Position numbers and translations under genes: made by a program. This document shows positions 1 through 7,303 of a stretch of DNA of 64,000 nt, piece after piece (positions within the stretch are counted from its first letter, which is position 1; the number at the start of each line of letters is the position of its first letter). Below the pieces are notes generated by a model, which saw only the letters and a program-made list of their open reading frames with translations, was not told the origin of the DNA and did no database searches. Source of the stretch: Shimia thalassica (GTDB lineage Bacteria; Pseudomonadota; Alphaproteobacteria; Rhodobacterales; Rhodobacteraceae); contig NZ_CYTW01000001.1 of the NCBI RefSeq assembly GCF_001458215.1, positions 1,116,001-1,180,000 on the forward strand, given 5' to 3'.

Positions 1-631
1 ACCAGAACAAAGCGCCTTTGTCTTGTCGCAATTCCGACGACCAAAGCGCGCCGATCATCATCAAGACACCGATTGTGATGCCGATTGGCGCGACGGACAT
101 GCCTGTCCAGTTGCCAATATAGTGGGCAATCCCGGGGGGGACGGGGCTGGTGACGTCAATCTGGGGGAATATCCAGTTGCGAAAGGGGGCGAGGGGCCCA
201 GCGAGGACCACATATGCGGACACGCCCATAACGAGAACGATCACAAAACTGCGCAGATCACCGCCACCAAGACGCGCAATCGCGCCATATCCACAGTTTC
301 CCGAAAGGGCCATGCCATAGCCAAACATCAATCCGCCAAGGATTGATGCGACGGGCATCCACCGGATCGAGAAATAGAAAGAGGTCTCTGCCTCGAGCGC
401 GCCGCCGCCAATCAGCGCAAAACTTCCGACGATGGAGGCGCCAATTGCCAAAATCCACATGCGCATGCGCAAATCGCTGCCGCCATACAAAAGATCTTCG
501 ATGGCTCCCAAGGTACAGAATCGTCCCACCCTTGCTGCCAGACCAAGGATGATTCCCCCCAGCAAACCGAAAAGGGCGACCAGATTGCTGTCGCCTAAAG
601 AGTCCAAAAGTGTTTCTAGCAATGCCAGCAT
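1..631 (-). CDS. YeeE/YedE-family sulfur-compound permease (SoxT-like), 3' part beyond the window edge
   Basis: The frame is open from an ATG at 631 to the left edge, so the C-terminus is missing; about 210 residues are visible. The translation is very hydrophobic with glycine-rich helices and holds the family hallmark segments 'GRFCTLGAIEDLLYGG' near residue 40 and 'GMALSGNCGYGAIARLGGGDLRS' split around residues 110-130. Members of this family (YeeE, TsuA, SoxT) import thiosulfate or related sulfur compounds through the inner membrane. It lies downstream of soxR and soxS on the same strand, so it is probably the last gene of that leftward unit. The exact substrate is inferred from context. 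Confidence 0.85.
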   Translation of the reverse strand, partial: MLALLETLLDSLGDSNLVALFGLLGGIILGLAARVGRFCTLGAIEDLLYGGSDLRMRMWILAIGASIVGSFALIGGGALEAETSFYFSIRWMPVASILGGLMFGYGMALSGNCGYGAIARLGGGDLRSFVIVLVMGVSAYVVLAGPLAPFRNWIFPQIDVTSPVPPGIAHYIGNWTGMSVAPIGITIGVLMMIGALWSSELRQDKGALFW

Positions 632-697
632 GGACCGGAGCCTCCCTCAATGCTCAACCGGTGCTGGTCACGACGTTCTGAGAGTCAGGAAGCGAAG

Positions 698-1039
698 TTA
701 TGCGTCTGTATCATTGCAGAAGAGGTCGTAGACCACTTCCAGTATACGCCGCGGACGGTGATCCGCCAATCGGTAATAAATGGTCTTGCCATCACGTCGC
801 GGTACAACAAGCCCTTCAAGACGCAATCGGGAAAGCTGTTGAGAAACAGCGGCTTGGCGCGCTGACAGCAAATCTTCGAGTTCCGTCACGGATTTTTCGC
901 CACTGACAAGGTGGCAAAGGATCATCAATCGACCTTCATGGCTGATTGCTTTCAGGAAATTGGAAGCATTTGTGGCGTTCACCACCATGCGGTCCATTTC
1001 TTCATCACTTATGTCATCCGAGAATACCGGAAGCGCCAT
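698..1039 (-). CDS. soxR: ArsR-family persulfide-responsive repressor of the sox cluster
   Basis: A 113-residue winged-helix protein with the ArsR pattern: an N-terminal helix, the recognition helix region 'ARQAAVSQQLSRLRLEGLV' at about 60-78 and a wing 'RRDGKTIYYRL'. It has only two cysteines, C42 and C108, 66 residues apart. That is the spacing of the sensing pair C41/C107 of Rhodobacter capsulatus SqrR and matches the BigR layout, in which the two thiols form a polysulfide bridge that releases DNA. In Paracoccus, SoxR represses sox genes. Two ATTC-N8-GAAT sites (3113, 5467) are its probable operators. It is co-directional with soxS upstream. Confidence 0.9.
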   Translation of the reverse strand: MALPVFSDDISDEEMDRMVVNATNASNFLKAISHEGRLMILCHLVSGEKSVTELEDLLSARQAAVSQQLSRLRLEGLVVPRRDGKTIYYRLADHRPRRILEVVYDLFCNDTDA

Positions 1040-1229
1040 GGTCTTTCCCCTCGTTAGTCTTCTCGCCTTTTGTTCACGTTAAGGCGTTGCCCACGGATCG
1101 CGCTGGCGAAAGGACCAAGCGGAACCGCGTTCCCTGTCCCGGCACATACGTCGATATTGACAGGTTCGGGGCCGGATACACCAAACCCTGCCGTATTGAA
1201 ACCTGTTCAGGCTTCAAAAGGACGAAGCG

Positions 1230-1598
1230 TTACCTTGTTGCACCTTCAAAGCCTGCTTTTTCAGCAAGCAATGTTTCGAGGTGCCACCAGAAGAAATCTT
1301 CGCCGGGATATCCTTCGAGGCGGGCAATTTCCTTGCCTTCGTCAATCAGGATAAATGTCGGCGTATAGTTTACACGCCGCGCATAAGTCAGATCTTCAGG
1401 GGGATGACGCAGTTCTTCTCGCCGCAAGGGTGCGAACTGGCCCGCTTCGGTGTTTGGATACACCGGTGCAATCTCTTCGTTCCACTGCTTGCAGGTATAG
1501 CACCCGGTTTGTTCGACCATGACCAGCTCAACCGCCCAAACGGGCAGGGCGGTCGCAGAAGCGAGTGCGATTGCAGAAAGAAAAGAGCGAACTTGCAT
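1230..1598 (-). CDS. soxS: Periplasmic thioredoxin SoxS
   Basis: A 122-residue exported thioredoxin-fold protein. Residues 1-22 form a signal peptide ending '...LPVWA', followed by the redox motif C33-Y-T-C36 and the cis-proline segment 'NYTPTFILID'. SoxS in Paracoccus keeps the SoxYZ carrier cysteine reduced or reactivates it. The reading frame stays open further upstream, but the ATG at 1598 gives a proper signal peptide and the usual family length, so I start there. It diverges from soxV, with a 71-base promoter region between them. Confidence 0.87.
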   Translation of the reverse strand: MQVRSFLSAIALASATALPVWAVELVMVEQTGCYTCKQWNEEIAPVYPNTEAGQFAPLRREELRHPPEDLTYARRVNYTPTFILIDEGKEIARLEGYPGEDFFWWHLETLLAEKAGFEGATR

Positions 1599-1619
1599 GA
1601 AGCACCTGAATGATGACAG

Positions 1620-1638
1620 TATTACAAACAACGTAATA
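1620..1638. promoter_or_regulatory. Inverted repeat in the soxS-soxV divergent promoter
   Basis: TATTAC-N7-GTAATA lies between the soxS and soxV starts. It is the only clear dyad there and overlaps the GAAT of a possible half SoxR site (1640-1643). An operator role for SoxR or another regulator is inferred from position. Confidence 0.4.
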
Positions 1639-1669
1639 TGAATATGTGCATAAATCAAGGAAGCCACTG

Positions 1670-2407
1670 ATGCTTGAGATTTCTTTTGCTGGCGCTGCGC
1701 TGGCCGGGCTGCTTTCTTTTTTGACACCCTGTGTCCTTCCTATGGTGCCCTTTTACCTATGCTATATGGCGGGAATTTCCATGTCCGAATTGCAGGGCGA
1801 AGGTGATATCGCGCCGGGGGCACAGCGCAGGCTGGTGTATTCCTCGGTGTTTTTTGCATTGGGCGTGACCACGATTTTTGTCCTTTTGGGGATGGGCGCC
1901 ACGGCCCTTGGACAAGCGTTCGCGCAATGGCGCGACCCGTTGTCTTATGTGGCGGCTGCTCTTTTGGCGTTGTTTGGATTGCATTTCCTCGGGGTTTTGA
2001 AAATTCCGCTTTTGTACCGTGAAGCAAAACTGGAGAGCACGGCCGAGCCGACAACGATCATCGGGGCTTATGTCATGGGGCTGGCTTTCGGGTTCGGATG
2101 GACACCTTGCGTCGGCCCCGCCTTGGCCTCTATCCTGATGGTGGCAAGTGGGATGGGCGACATCTGGCGCGGGGCGTTGTTGTTGTTGGTCTATGGTTTG
2201 GGCATGACCGCGCCGTTTGTTTTGGCAGCTTTGTTCGCAAAACCGTTCCTGCGCTGGATGCAGCGGAACCGTAAATACATGTCCCATGTCGAAAAGATCA
2301 TGGGGGCGATGTTGCTCATCTTTGCTCTTTTGATTGCGACAAACAGCGTGAACCGAATTGCGGACCTGATGCTGCGCTACGTGCCGGGCATGAGCGGCTT
2401 GGGATAG
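1670..2407 (+). CDS. soxV: CcdA/DsbD-family thiol-disulfide transmembrane protein SoxV
   Basis: A 245-residue integral membrane protein with about six helices. The two cysteines that shuttle electrons across the membrane sit in the typical 'FLTPCVLPM' (C21) and 'GWTPCVGPA' (C147) motifs. SoxV passes reductant from cytoplasmic thioredoxin to periplasmic SoxW/SoxS. The ATG at 1670 is preceded eight bases upstream by AAGGAAG, which decides it over a GTG at 1646. It is followed after 29 bases by soxW in the same direction. Confidence 0.92.
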   Translation: MLEISFAGAALAGLLSFLTPCVLPMVPFYLCYMAGISMSELQGEGDIAPGAQRRLVYSSVFFALGVTTIFVLLGMGATALGQAFAQWRDPLSYVAAALLALFGLHFLGVLKIPLLYREAKLESTAEPTTIIGAYVMGLAFGFGWTPCVGPALASILMVASGMGDIWRGALLLLVYGLGMTAPFVLAALFAKPFLRWMQRNRKYMSHVEKIMGAMLLIFALLIATNSVNRIADLMLRYVPGMSGLG

Positions 2408-2436
2408 ACGAATACTTTGAGAGGGAGGACGAACTT

Positions 2437-3015
2437 ATGAAGAAAATGATTACAGCGCTCTGCGCAGTGTTTATAGCAGTCCCCGTTTGGGCGGCCGAGC
2501 TTGGGGATGACGGGCTGCACAAGACCGAATGGTTTCGAGACACGTTCAAGGATCTTCAGGAAGACTACGAAGAAGCCAAATCAGAGGGCAAACGTCTGCT
2601 GATCATCGTCGAGCAGCGTGGATGCATCTATTGCAAGGACATGCACGAACGCGCGTTTATGGACCCGCGCGTTCAAAAACACCTGACGGAGACCTACTAT
2701 CCGGTCCAGCTCGATTTGCATGGCGCAAACGAGATGGTCGACACGGATGGAGAGACGCTGGAAGAGCGCGAAGCGGCCCGCAAATGGGGCGTCATGTTCA
2801 CCCCGACCATGATCTTCATGCCGCCGGAAATCGACTTTGAAAAACCCGCCACCCGACAGGCCGTCGCGGTGATGCCGGGGGCGTTTATGTCTGGTACAAC
2901 TTACGACATTATGACATGGGTTTCGGAGGAGCGGTATCTGGATCAGTCCGAAGAAGACTTTCAACGCTACCATGGTCGTATGATTCGAGAGCGTAACGAT
3001 GGAAAGACCGACTAA
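2437..3015 (+). CDS. soxW: Periplasmic thioredoxin SoxW
   Basis: A 192-residue exported thioredoxin-like protein with a signal peptide (about residues 1-20), the redox motif C63-I-Y-C66 in 'EQRGCIYCKDMH', and a 'FTPTMIFM' cis-proline loop. It is the periplasmic redox partner of SoxV in the Paracoccus sox system. The ATG follows GGGAGGA in the soxV-soxW gap. A strong hairpin terminator sits 38 bases after its stop, so soxVW is a unit separate from soxXYZA. Confidence 0.9.
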   Translation: MKKMITALCAVFIAVPVWAAELGDDGLHKTEWFRDTFKDLQEDYEEAKSEGKRLLIIVEQRGCIYCKDMHERAFMDPRVQKHLTETYYPVQLDLHGANEMVDTDGETLEEREAARKWGVMFTPTMIFMPPEIDFEKPATRQAVAVMPGAFMSGTTYDIMTWVSEERYLDQSEEDFQRYHGRMIRERNDGKTD

Positions 3016-3052
3016 AGGCTTCCTTCGACCCCTTTGAACAATTATTGCGTGT

Positions 3053-3090
3053 GGCTTTTCACTTGGAAAATAAGTGAAAAGCCTTTTCTT
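3053..3090 (+). terminator. Rho-independent terminator after soxW
   Basis: A perfect 12-base stem (GGCTTTTCACTT at 3053-3064 with its complement at 3072-3083), a 7-base loop, then TTTTCTT. It ends the soxVW transcript ahead of the soxX promoter. Confidence 0.85.
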
Positions 3091-3112
3091 CTGCGGCAAA
3101 ACATACTCAATC

Positions 3113-3128
3113 ATTCATGAAAGTGAAT
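3113..3128. promoter_or_regulatory. Putative SoxR operator upstream of soxX
   Basis: ATTC-ATGAAAGT-GAAT matches the ATTC-N8-GAAT core bound by SqrR/BigR-type ArsR repressors. It is about 80 bases before the soxX ATG, in the soxW-soxX gap where Paracoccus SoxR is known to bind. Confidence 0.65.
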
Positions 3129-3151
3129 TTGATGTTGCGTTCTTACCCAGC

Positions 3152-3197
3152 GGTAGCCTACGGTATACCGAGCTTACCTAAAAAAGATGGTAGCCTA
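3152..3197. repeat. Direct repeat pair and palindrome in the soxX leader
   Basis: GGTAGCCTA occurs at 3152-3160 and again at 3189-3197, 37 bases apart. A 10-base palindrome, CGGTATACCG (3161-3170), directly follows the first copy. The second copy abuts the soxX ribosome-binding site (AAGGGAGG). Confidence 0.6.
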
Positions 3198-3208
3198 AGG
3201 GAGGAAAC

Positions 3209-3682
3209 ATGAAGCTTTCGATACTGACACTGGCGGTTACGCTCACCGCTGGCGCCGCAATGGCAGGGCCCGTAGCGCCTGCGGATGTAGCTTATACCGA
3301 AGATGGAGCTGTAGAAGCTTCGCTGTCCGGAATGGCTGGAAACGTAGAAAATGGCTCCAAGGTCATGACGACCAAATCGCTTGGCAACTGCGTTGCTTGT
3401 CATCAGATATCGGCGCTGAGCCACGCACCGTTTCACGGTACCGTGGGTCCGTCCCTTGATGGCGTCGCTGACCGTTGGACCGAAGCCGAACTGCGTGGCA
3501 TTCTGACCAATTCAAAGCTCACCTATGAGGGCACCGTGATGCCGGCATACTATGTTGTGGACGGGTTCACCCGCCCCGGCAACGGCTATACGGGCAAAGC
3601 CGCAGAGGGACCGCTTGATCCCCTGCTGAGCGCACAGCAAATCGAAGATGTGATCGCATTTCTGGCTACTCTGAAAGAGTAA
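3209..3682 (+). CDS. soxX: SoxX, monoheme c-type cytochrome of the SoxAX complex
   Basis: A 157-residue periplasmic cytochrome with a signal peptide ('...LTAGAAMA', residues 1-19), one haem site C61-V-A-C64-H65 and a probable distal Met ligand, M111, in 'GTVMPAYY'. SoxX pairs with SoxA to couple thiosulfate oxidatively to the SoxY cysteine and passes the electrons to the respiratory chain. It follows AAGGGAGG and heads the soxXYZA genes, spaced by 37, 18 and 74 bases. Confidence 0.94.
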   Translation: MKLSILTLAVTLTAGAAMAGPVAPADVAYTEDGAVEASLSGMAGNVENGSKVMTTKSLGNCVACHQISALSHAPFHGTVGPSLDGVADRWTEAELRGILTNSKLTYEGTVMPAYYVVDGFTRPGNGYTGKAAEGPLDPLLSAQQIEDVIAFLATLKE

Positions 3683-3719
3683 CAGGCGCGATTTAGGACA
3701 ATACCCAAGGAGAACAGAG

Positions 3720-4136
3720 ATGGACTTCACGAGACGTGAAACTCTGGCACTCGGTGCAGGGGCAGCGGTGATGACCGTACTTCCCTTCCGTGTGCTCGCT
3801 GCGGCCGACGAGGCAATTGCAGCATTTACCGGTGGTGCAGACGTCGCCGAAGGTGGCATCGAGCTGACCGCACCGGAAATCGCCGAGAACGGCAACACCG
3901 TTCCTGTGGGCGTTTCTGCGCCGGGCGCAGTATCGATCCTGCTGCTGGCAGCCGGCAACCCGACACCTGGCGTAGCACAGTTCAACTTCGGTGAACTGGC
4001 CGCAAGCCAGTCTGCGTCGACCCGTATTCGTCTGGCCGGCACGCAAGACGTTGTCGCTATCGCCCAAATGGCTGATGGCTCTTTCGCAAAAGCATCGTCG
4101 ACGGTCAAAGTGACCATCGGCGGATGTGGCGGCTAA
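3720..4136 (+). CDS. soxY: SoxY, thiosulfate carrier protein subunit
   Basis: A 138-residue protein with a twin-arginine signal ('TRRETLALGAGAAV') and the diagnostic C-terminal GGCGG pentapeptide (134-138), whose C136 carries the sulfur intermediate covalently. It acts in the periplasm as a heterodimer with SoxZ, encoded 18 bases downstream; SoxZ has no signal and is exported with it. Length and both hallmarks are normal. Confidence 0.96.
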   Translation: MDFTRRETLALGAGAAVMTVLPFRVLAAADEAIAAFTGGADVAEGGIELTAPEIAENGNTVPVGVSAPGAVSILLLAAGNPTPGVAQFNFGELAASQSASTRIRLAGTQDVVAIAQMADGSFAKASSTVKVTIGGCGG

Positions 4137-4154
4137 TCAGAGGAGAACGATAAC

Positions 4155-4484
4155 ATGGCATCTGGTGTAAAACCCCGCGTCAAAGTCCCCAAAACAGCTG
4201 CTGCTGGCGAGGCGATCGTCATCAAAACACTGATTTCACACAAAATGGAGTCAGGTCAGCGCAAGGACAAACAAGGCAACGTTATCCCGCGTTCGATCAT
4301 CAACCGCTTTACATGCGAATTTAACGGCAAGTCCGTTGTTGATGTGAAACTGGAAGCGGCGATTTCGACAAACCCGTATTTCGAGTTTGAAGCAACCGTT
4401 CCTGAAGCAGGTGAATTCAAGTTCACTTGGTATGACGATGATGGCTCGGTCTACGATACGGCCAAAAAAGTCGCGATCGGCTAA
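4155..4484 (+). CDS. soxZ: SoxZ, partner of the SoxY sulfur carrier
   Basis: A 109-residue immunoglobulin-like protein without a signal peptide, containing typical SoxZ segments ('KTLISHKMESGQRKD', 'INRFTCEFNGK', 'FTWYDDDGSVY'). SoxZ forms a heterodimer with SoxY and is carried out through the Tat pathway on SoxY's signal. AGAGGAGAACG precedes the ATG. Confidence 0.96.
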   Translation: MASGVKPRVKVPKTAAAGEAIVIKTLISHKMESGQRKDKQGNVIPRSIINRFTCEFNGKSVVDVKLEAAISTNPYFEFEATVPEAGEFKFTWYDDDGSVYDTAKKVAIG

Positions 4485-4558
4485 TGAAGGTCGAATGACC
4501 AAGGCACACTCGCCTTGCCCCACCAATGGGGCAGGGCGGTTCCAAGGGAGGAAATGCG

Positions 4559-5413
4559 ATGAAATTCAAGGCAATGACTGCAATTGCCGCTCTGGCGGTT
4601 TCGATGCCCGCTCTGGCATTTGCCGATGCGGATGACGATACTCTGGTCGTCAATGGCGAGATCGAGATGATCACCAAGGCGGCCGCACCGGCGCACTTGG
4701 CCGATACCCTCGACGAAGTCATTTCGGGATGGCACATGCGGTCGGATGAAACACAGATCATGCAAGCGGATGATTTTGACAATCCGGGTATGATTTTTGT
4801 TGAACAGGCAATGGACGACTGGAACACGGTTAACGGCGAAAAAGGCAAGTCCTGCGCGTCGTGTCACGGTGACGTCGAAGAAAGCATGACGGGCGTACGC
4901 GCTGTCTATCCAAAATGGAATGACAGCAAAGAAACCGTTTATACCATGGAGATGCAGATCAACGACTGTCTCACCGATGGTATGGGGGCTGAGGCTTGGA
5001 AAAAATCCGGCGCAAAAATGGCGCGCATGGAAGCTCTGATCTCGGTTCAGTCGCGCGGCATGCCGATGAACGTTGCGATTGACGGGCCAGCAGAAGCCAC
5101 TTGGGAGTTGGGCAAAGAGCTCTACTACACCCGGACTGGTCAGCTTGATCTGAGCTGCGCGTCCTGTCACGAAGAAAACTATGGCAACCACATCCGTTCT
5201 GACCACCTTAGCCAAGGTCAAACCAACGGTTTCCCTGTTTACCGTTTGAAAAATGCCAAACTGACAACGGCCCATGGGCGTTTCAAAGGCTGCGTACGGG
5301 ATACCCGTGCCGAAACCTACAAGCCCGGTTCGGACGAGTTTATTGCGCTCGAACTGTATGTCGCCTCACGCGGCAATGGTCTGTCGGTCGAAGCACCTTC
5401 GGTCCGCAACTAA
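4559..5413 (+). CDS. soxA: SoxA, diheme c-type cytochrome of the SoxAX complex
   Basis: A 284-residue protein with a signal peptide (1-22), two haem motifs (C99-A-S-C-H103 and C200-A-S-C-H204) and the conserved active-site cysteine C245 in 'GRFKGCVRDTRAE', which in Rhodovulum SoxA is a persulfide-modified haem ligand. It catalyses attachment of thiosulfate to SoxY with SoxX. I start at 4559, where GGGAGG and a signal peptide fit, rather than at an in-frame codon 33 bases upstream. Confidence 0.94.
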   Translation: MKFKAMTAIAALAVSMPALAFADADDDTLVVNGEIEMITKAAAPAHLADTLDEVISGWHMRSDETQIMQADDFDNPGMIFVEQAMDDWNTVNGEKGKSCASCHGDVEESMTGVRAVYPKWNDSKETVYTMEMQINDCLTDGMGAEAWKKSGAKMARMEALISVQSRGMPMNVAIDGPAEATWELGKELYYTRTGQLDLSCASCHEENYGNHIRSDHLSQGQTNGFPVYRLKNAKLTTAHGRFKGCVRDTRAETYKPGSDEFIALELYVASRGNGLSVEAPSVRN

Positions 5414-5417
5414 ACCA

Positions 5418-5454
5418 ACAAGGCCTGCCTCGGAGCACCGGGGTGGGCCTTTGT
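5418..5454 (+). terminator. Weak hairpin after soxA
   Basis: ACAAGGCC (5418-5425) can pair with GGCCTTTGT (5446-5454), giving a bulged stem followed by a poor T-run. It may be a partial terminator or processing element between soxA and the separately promoted soxB. Confidence 0.4.
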
Positions 5455-5466
5455 TACATTCTACAA

Positions 5467-5487
5467 ATTCACACATGCGAATATAAT
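5467..5487 (+). promoter_or_regulatory. SoxR operator overlapping a soxB promoter
   Basis: ATTC-ACACATGC-GAAT at 5467-5482 repeats the ATTC-N8-GAAT core. Its last base begins a perfect TATAAT (5482-5487); TCTACA 16 bases upstream could be the -35 box. A repressor bound here would block the promoter. Confidence 0.6.
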
Positions 5488-5525
5488 GCATTTGTGAGAA
5501 ACATCTTTAGAAAGGCGCTTCGTCT

Positions 5526-7223
5526 ATGATCTCTCGTCGCGATTTCCTCCAGGTCTCTATGGCGGCATCCGCCATGGTGGGCGCTTCGGGTTTCGGCAAT
5601 TGGGCCCGTCTGGCTGCACAGCAGTCATTGACACAGGACGACTTGCTGCAATTTGATACCTTCGGAAATGTCTCGCTGATCCACGTCACGGACATTCACG
5701 CACAGCTCAAGCCGATCTATTTCCGCGAGCCAGAGATCAACCTTGGCGTCGGCGAAGCCTATGGTCAGGTACCACATGTAACCGGTGCGGACTTTCGCAA
5801 AATGTACGGTATCGCAGACGGGTCACCCAGCCATTATGCGTTGACTTACAATGACTTCACCTCACTAGCGCAGACCTATGGCAAGGTCGGCGGTATGGAC
5901 CGCGTTTCGACAGTGATCAATGCGATCCGCGCCGACCGTCCGGATGCCCTGTTGCTGGATGGCGGGGATACATGGCACGGGTCGTACACATGTTATCACA
6001 CCGAAGGCCAGGACATGGTCAACGTGATGAACGCCCTGAAACCCGATGCGATGACTTTCCACTGGGAATTTACGCTGGGCAGCGAGCGGGTCAATGAAAT
6101 CGTCGAAGGGTTGCCTTTTGCCGCACTGGGTCAGAACATTTTTGACGCCGAGTGGGACGAACCTGCCGAACTGTTTAAGCCGTATAAGTTTTTTGAGCGG
6201 GGCGGCGTCAAAATCGCTGTGATCGGTCAGGCCTTCCCATACATGCCAATCGCCAACCCGCGCTGGATGTTCCCCGAGTATTCGTTCGGTATCCGTGACG
6301 AAAACATGCAGGCTATGGTCGATGAAGTGCGCGGCATGGGCGCAGAATGCGTTGTTCTGTTGTCTCACAACGGTTTCGACGTCGACAAGAAAATGGCAGG
6401 CCGCGTCAAAGGCATTGATGTCATCCTGTCAGGCCACACGCACGATGCTTTGCCAGAGCCGGTTCTGGTTGGTGAAACAATTGTTGTTGCTTCGGGGTCG
6501 AACGGAAAATTTGTCAGCCGTGTTGATCTCGACATTCGCGATGGCCGCATGATGGGCTTCCGTCACAAACTGATCCCGATTTTCGCAGATGTCATCACGC
6601 CGGACGCGACCATCACCAAGCTGATCGACGAGCAGCGCGCGCCTTACATCAACGAATTGACAGAAGTCATCGGACAGACAGACAGTCTGTTGTATCGCCG
6701 CGGCAACTTTAACGGCACGTGGGACGACCTGATCTGTCAGGCGCTGATTGAAGAGCGTGAAGCGGATATTTCTATGTCACCTGGCGTGCGTTGGGGCCCC
6801 TCGATCTTGCCGGGTCAGGACATCACACGTGAAGACATCTGGAATGCAACGTCTATGAGCTATGGCGAAGCGTATCGGACCGAAATGACGGGTGAATTCA
6901 TCCATGTCATTCTGGAAGACGTTGCGGACAACCTGTTCAATGTCGATCCCTATTATCAGCAGGGCGGCGACATGGTGCGCATCGGTGGTATGGGTTACCG
7001 CATTGATGTGTCCAAACCACAGGGTGAACGCATCAGCGATATGACATTGCTGAAAACGGGCGAACAGATCGACCCGTCAAAAACCTATCAGGTTGCAGGC
7101 TGGGCATCGGTCAACGAAGGCACAGAAGGTCCACAAATCTGGGATGTAGTCGAAAGCTATATCCGTCGGAAAGGCACTGTGCATGTTGAACCTCACGATA
7201 ACGTAAAAGTCGACGGCGTTTAA
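5526..7223 (+). CDS. soxB: SoxB, dimanganese thiosulfohydrolase
   Basis: A 565-residue Tat-exported enzyme ('ISRRDFLQVSMAA') of the 5'-nucleotidase/calcineurin phosphoesterase superfamily. It hydrolyses the sulfonate group from SoxY-bound S-thiocysteine sulfonate as sulfate. Metal-binding motifs are in order: 'VTDIHAQLKP' (about 57), 'DGGDTWHGS' (about 146), the SoxB version of the GNHE motif, 'FHWEFTLG', then 'SHNGFD' and 'SGHTHDALP'. Length is normal. It has its own promoter with a repressor site and is separated from soxC by 80 bases containing a hairpin. Confidence 0.96.
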   Translation: MISRRDFLQVSMAASAMVGASGFGNWARLAAQQSLTQDDLLQFDTFGNVSLIHVTDIHAQLKPIYFREPEINLGVGEAYGQVPHVTGADFRKMYGIADGSPSHYALTYNDFTSLAQTYGKVGGMDRVSTVINAIRADRPDALLLDGGDTWHGSYTCYHTEGQDMVNVMNALKPDAMTFHWEFTLGSERVNEIVEGLPFAALGQNIFDAEWDEPAELFKPYKFFERGGVKIAVIGQAFPYMPIANPRWMFPEYSFGIRDENMQAMVDEVRGMGAECVVLLSHNGFDVDKKMAGRVKGIDVILSGHTHDALPEPVLVGETIVVASGSNGKFVSRVDLDIRDGRMMGFRHKLIPIFADVITPDATITKLIDEQRAPYINELTEVIGQTDSLLYRRGNFNGTWDDLICQALIEEREADISMSPGVRWGPSILPGQDITREDIWNATSMSYGEAYRTEMTGEFIHVILEDVADNLFNVDPYYQQGGDMVRIGGMGYRIDVSKPQGERISDMTLLKTGEQIDPSKTYQVAGWASVNEGTEGPQIWDVVESYIRRKGTVHVEPHDNVKVDGV

Positions 7224-7251
7224 ACTAACGCTTTGTAATTTAACAAAATAC

Positions 7252-7273
7252 CGGCTGGCAATTGCGCCAGCCG
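7252..7273 (+). promoter_or_regulatory. Hairpin in the soxB-soxC gap
   Basis: CGGCTGGC (7252-7259) and GCCAGCCG (7266-7273) form a perfect 8-base stem with a 6-base loop. There is no T-run, so it is more likely an mRNA-stabilising or processing element than a strong terminator; it ends 30 bases before soxC. Confidence 0.5.
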
Positions 7274-7303
7274 AACAGAGAAATTAAGAGGAGGCATAGC
7301 CAG

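Noticed and set aside
258-650. A 130-codon - strand frame near the left edge
   Set aside because: Overlaps the YeeE/YedE permease in another frame; the permease frame shows conserved membrane motifs while this one does not.
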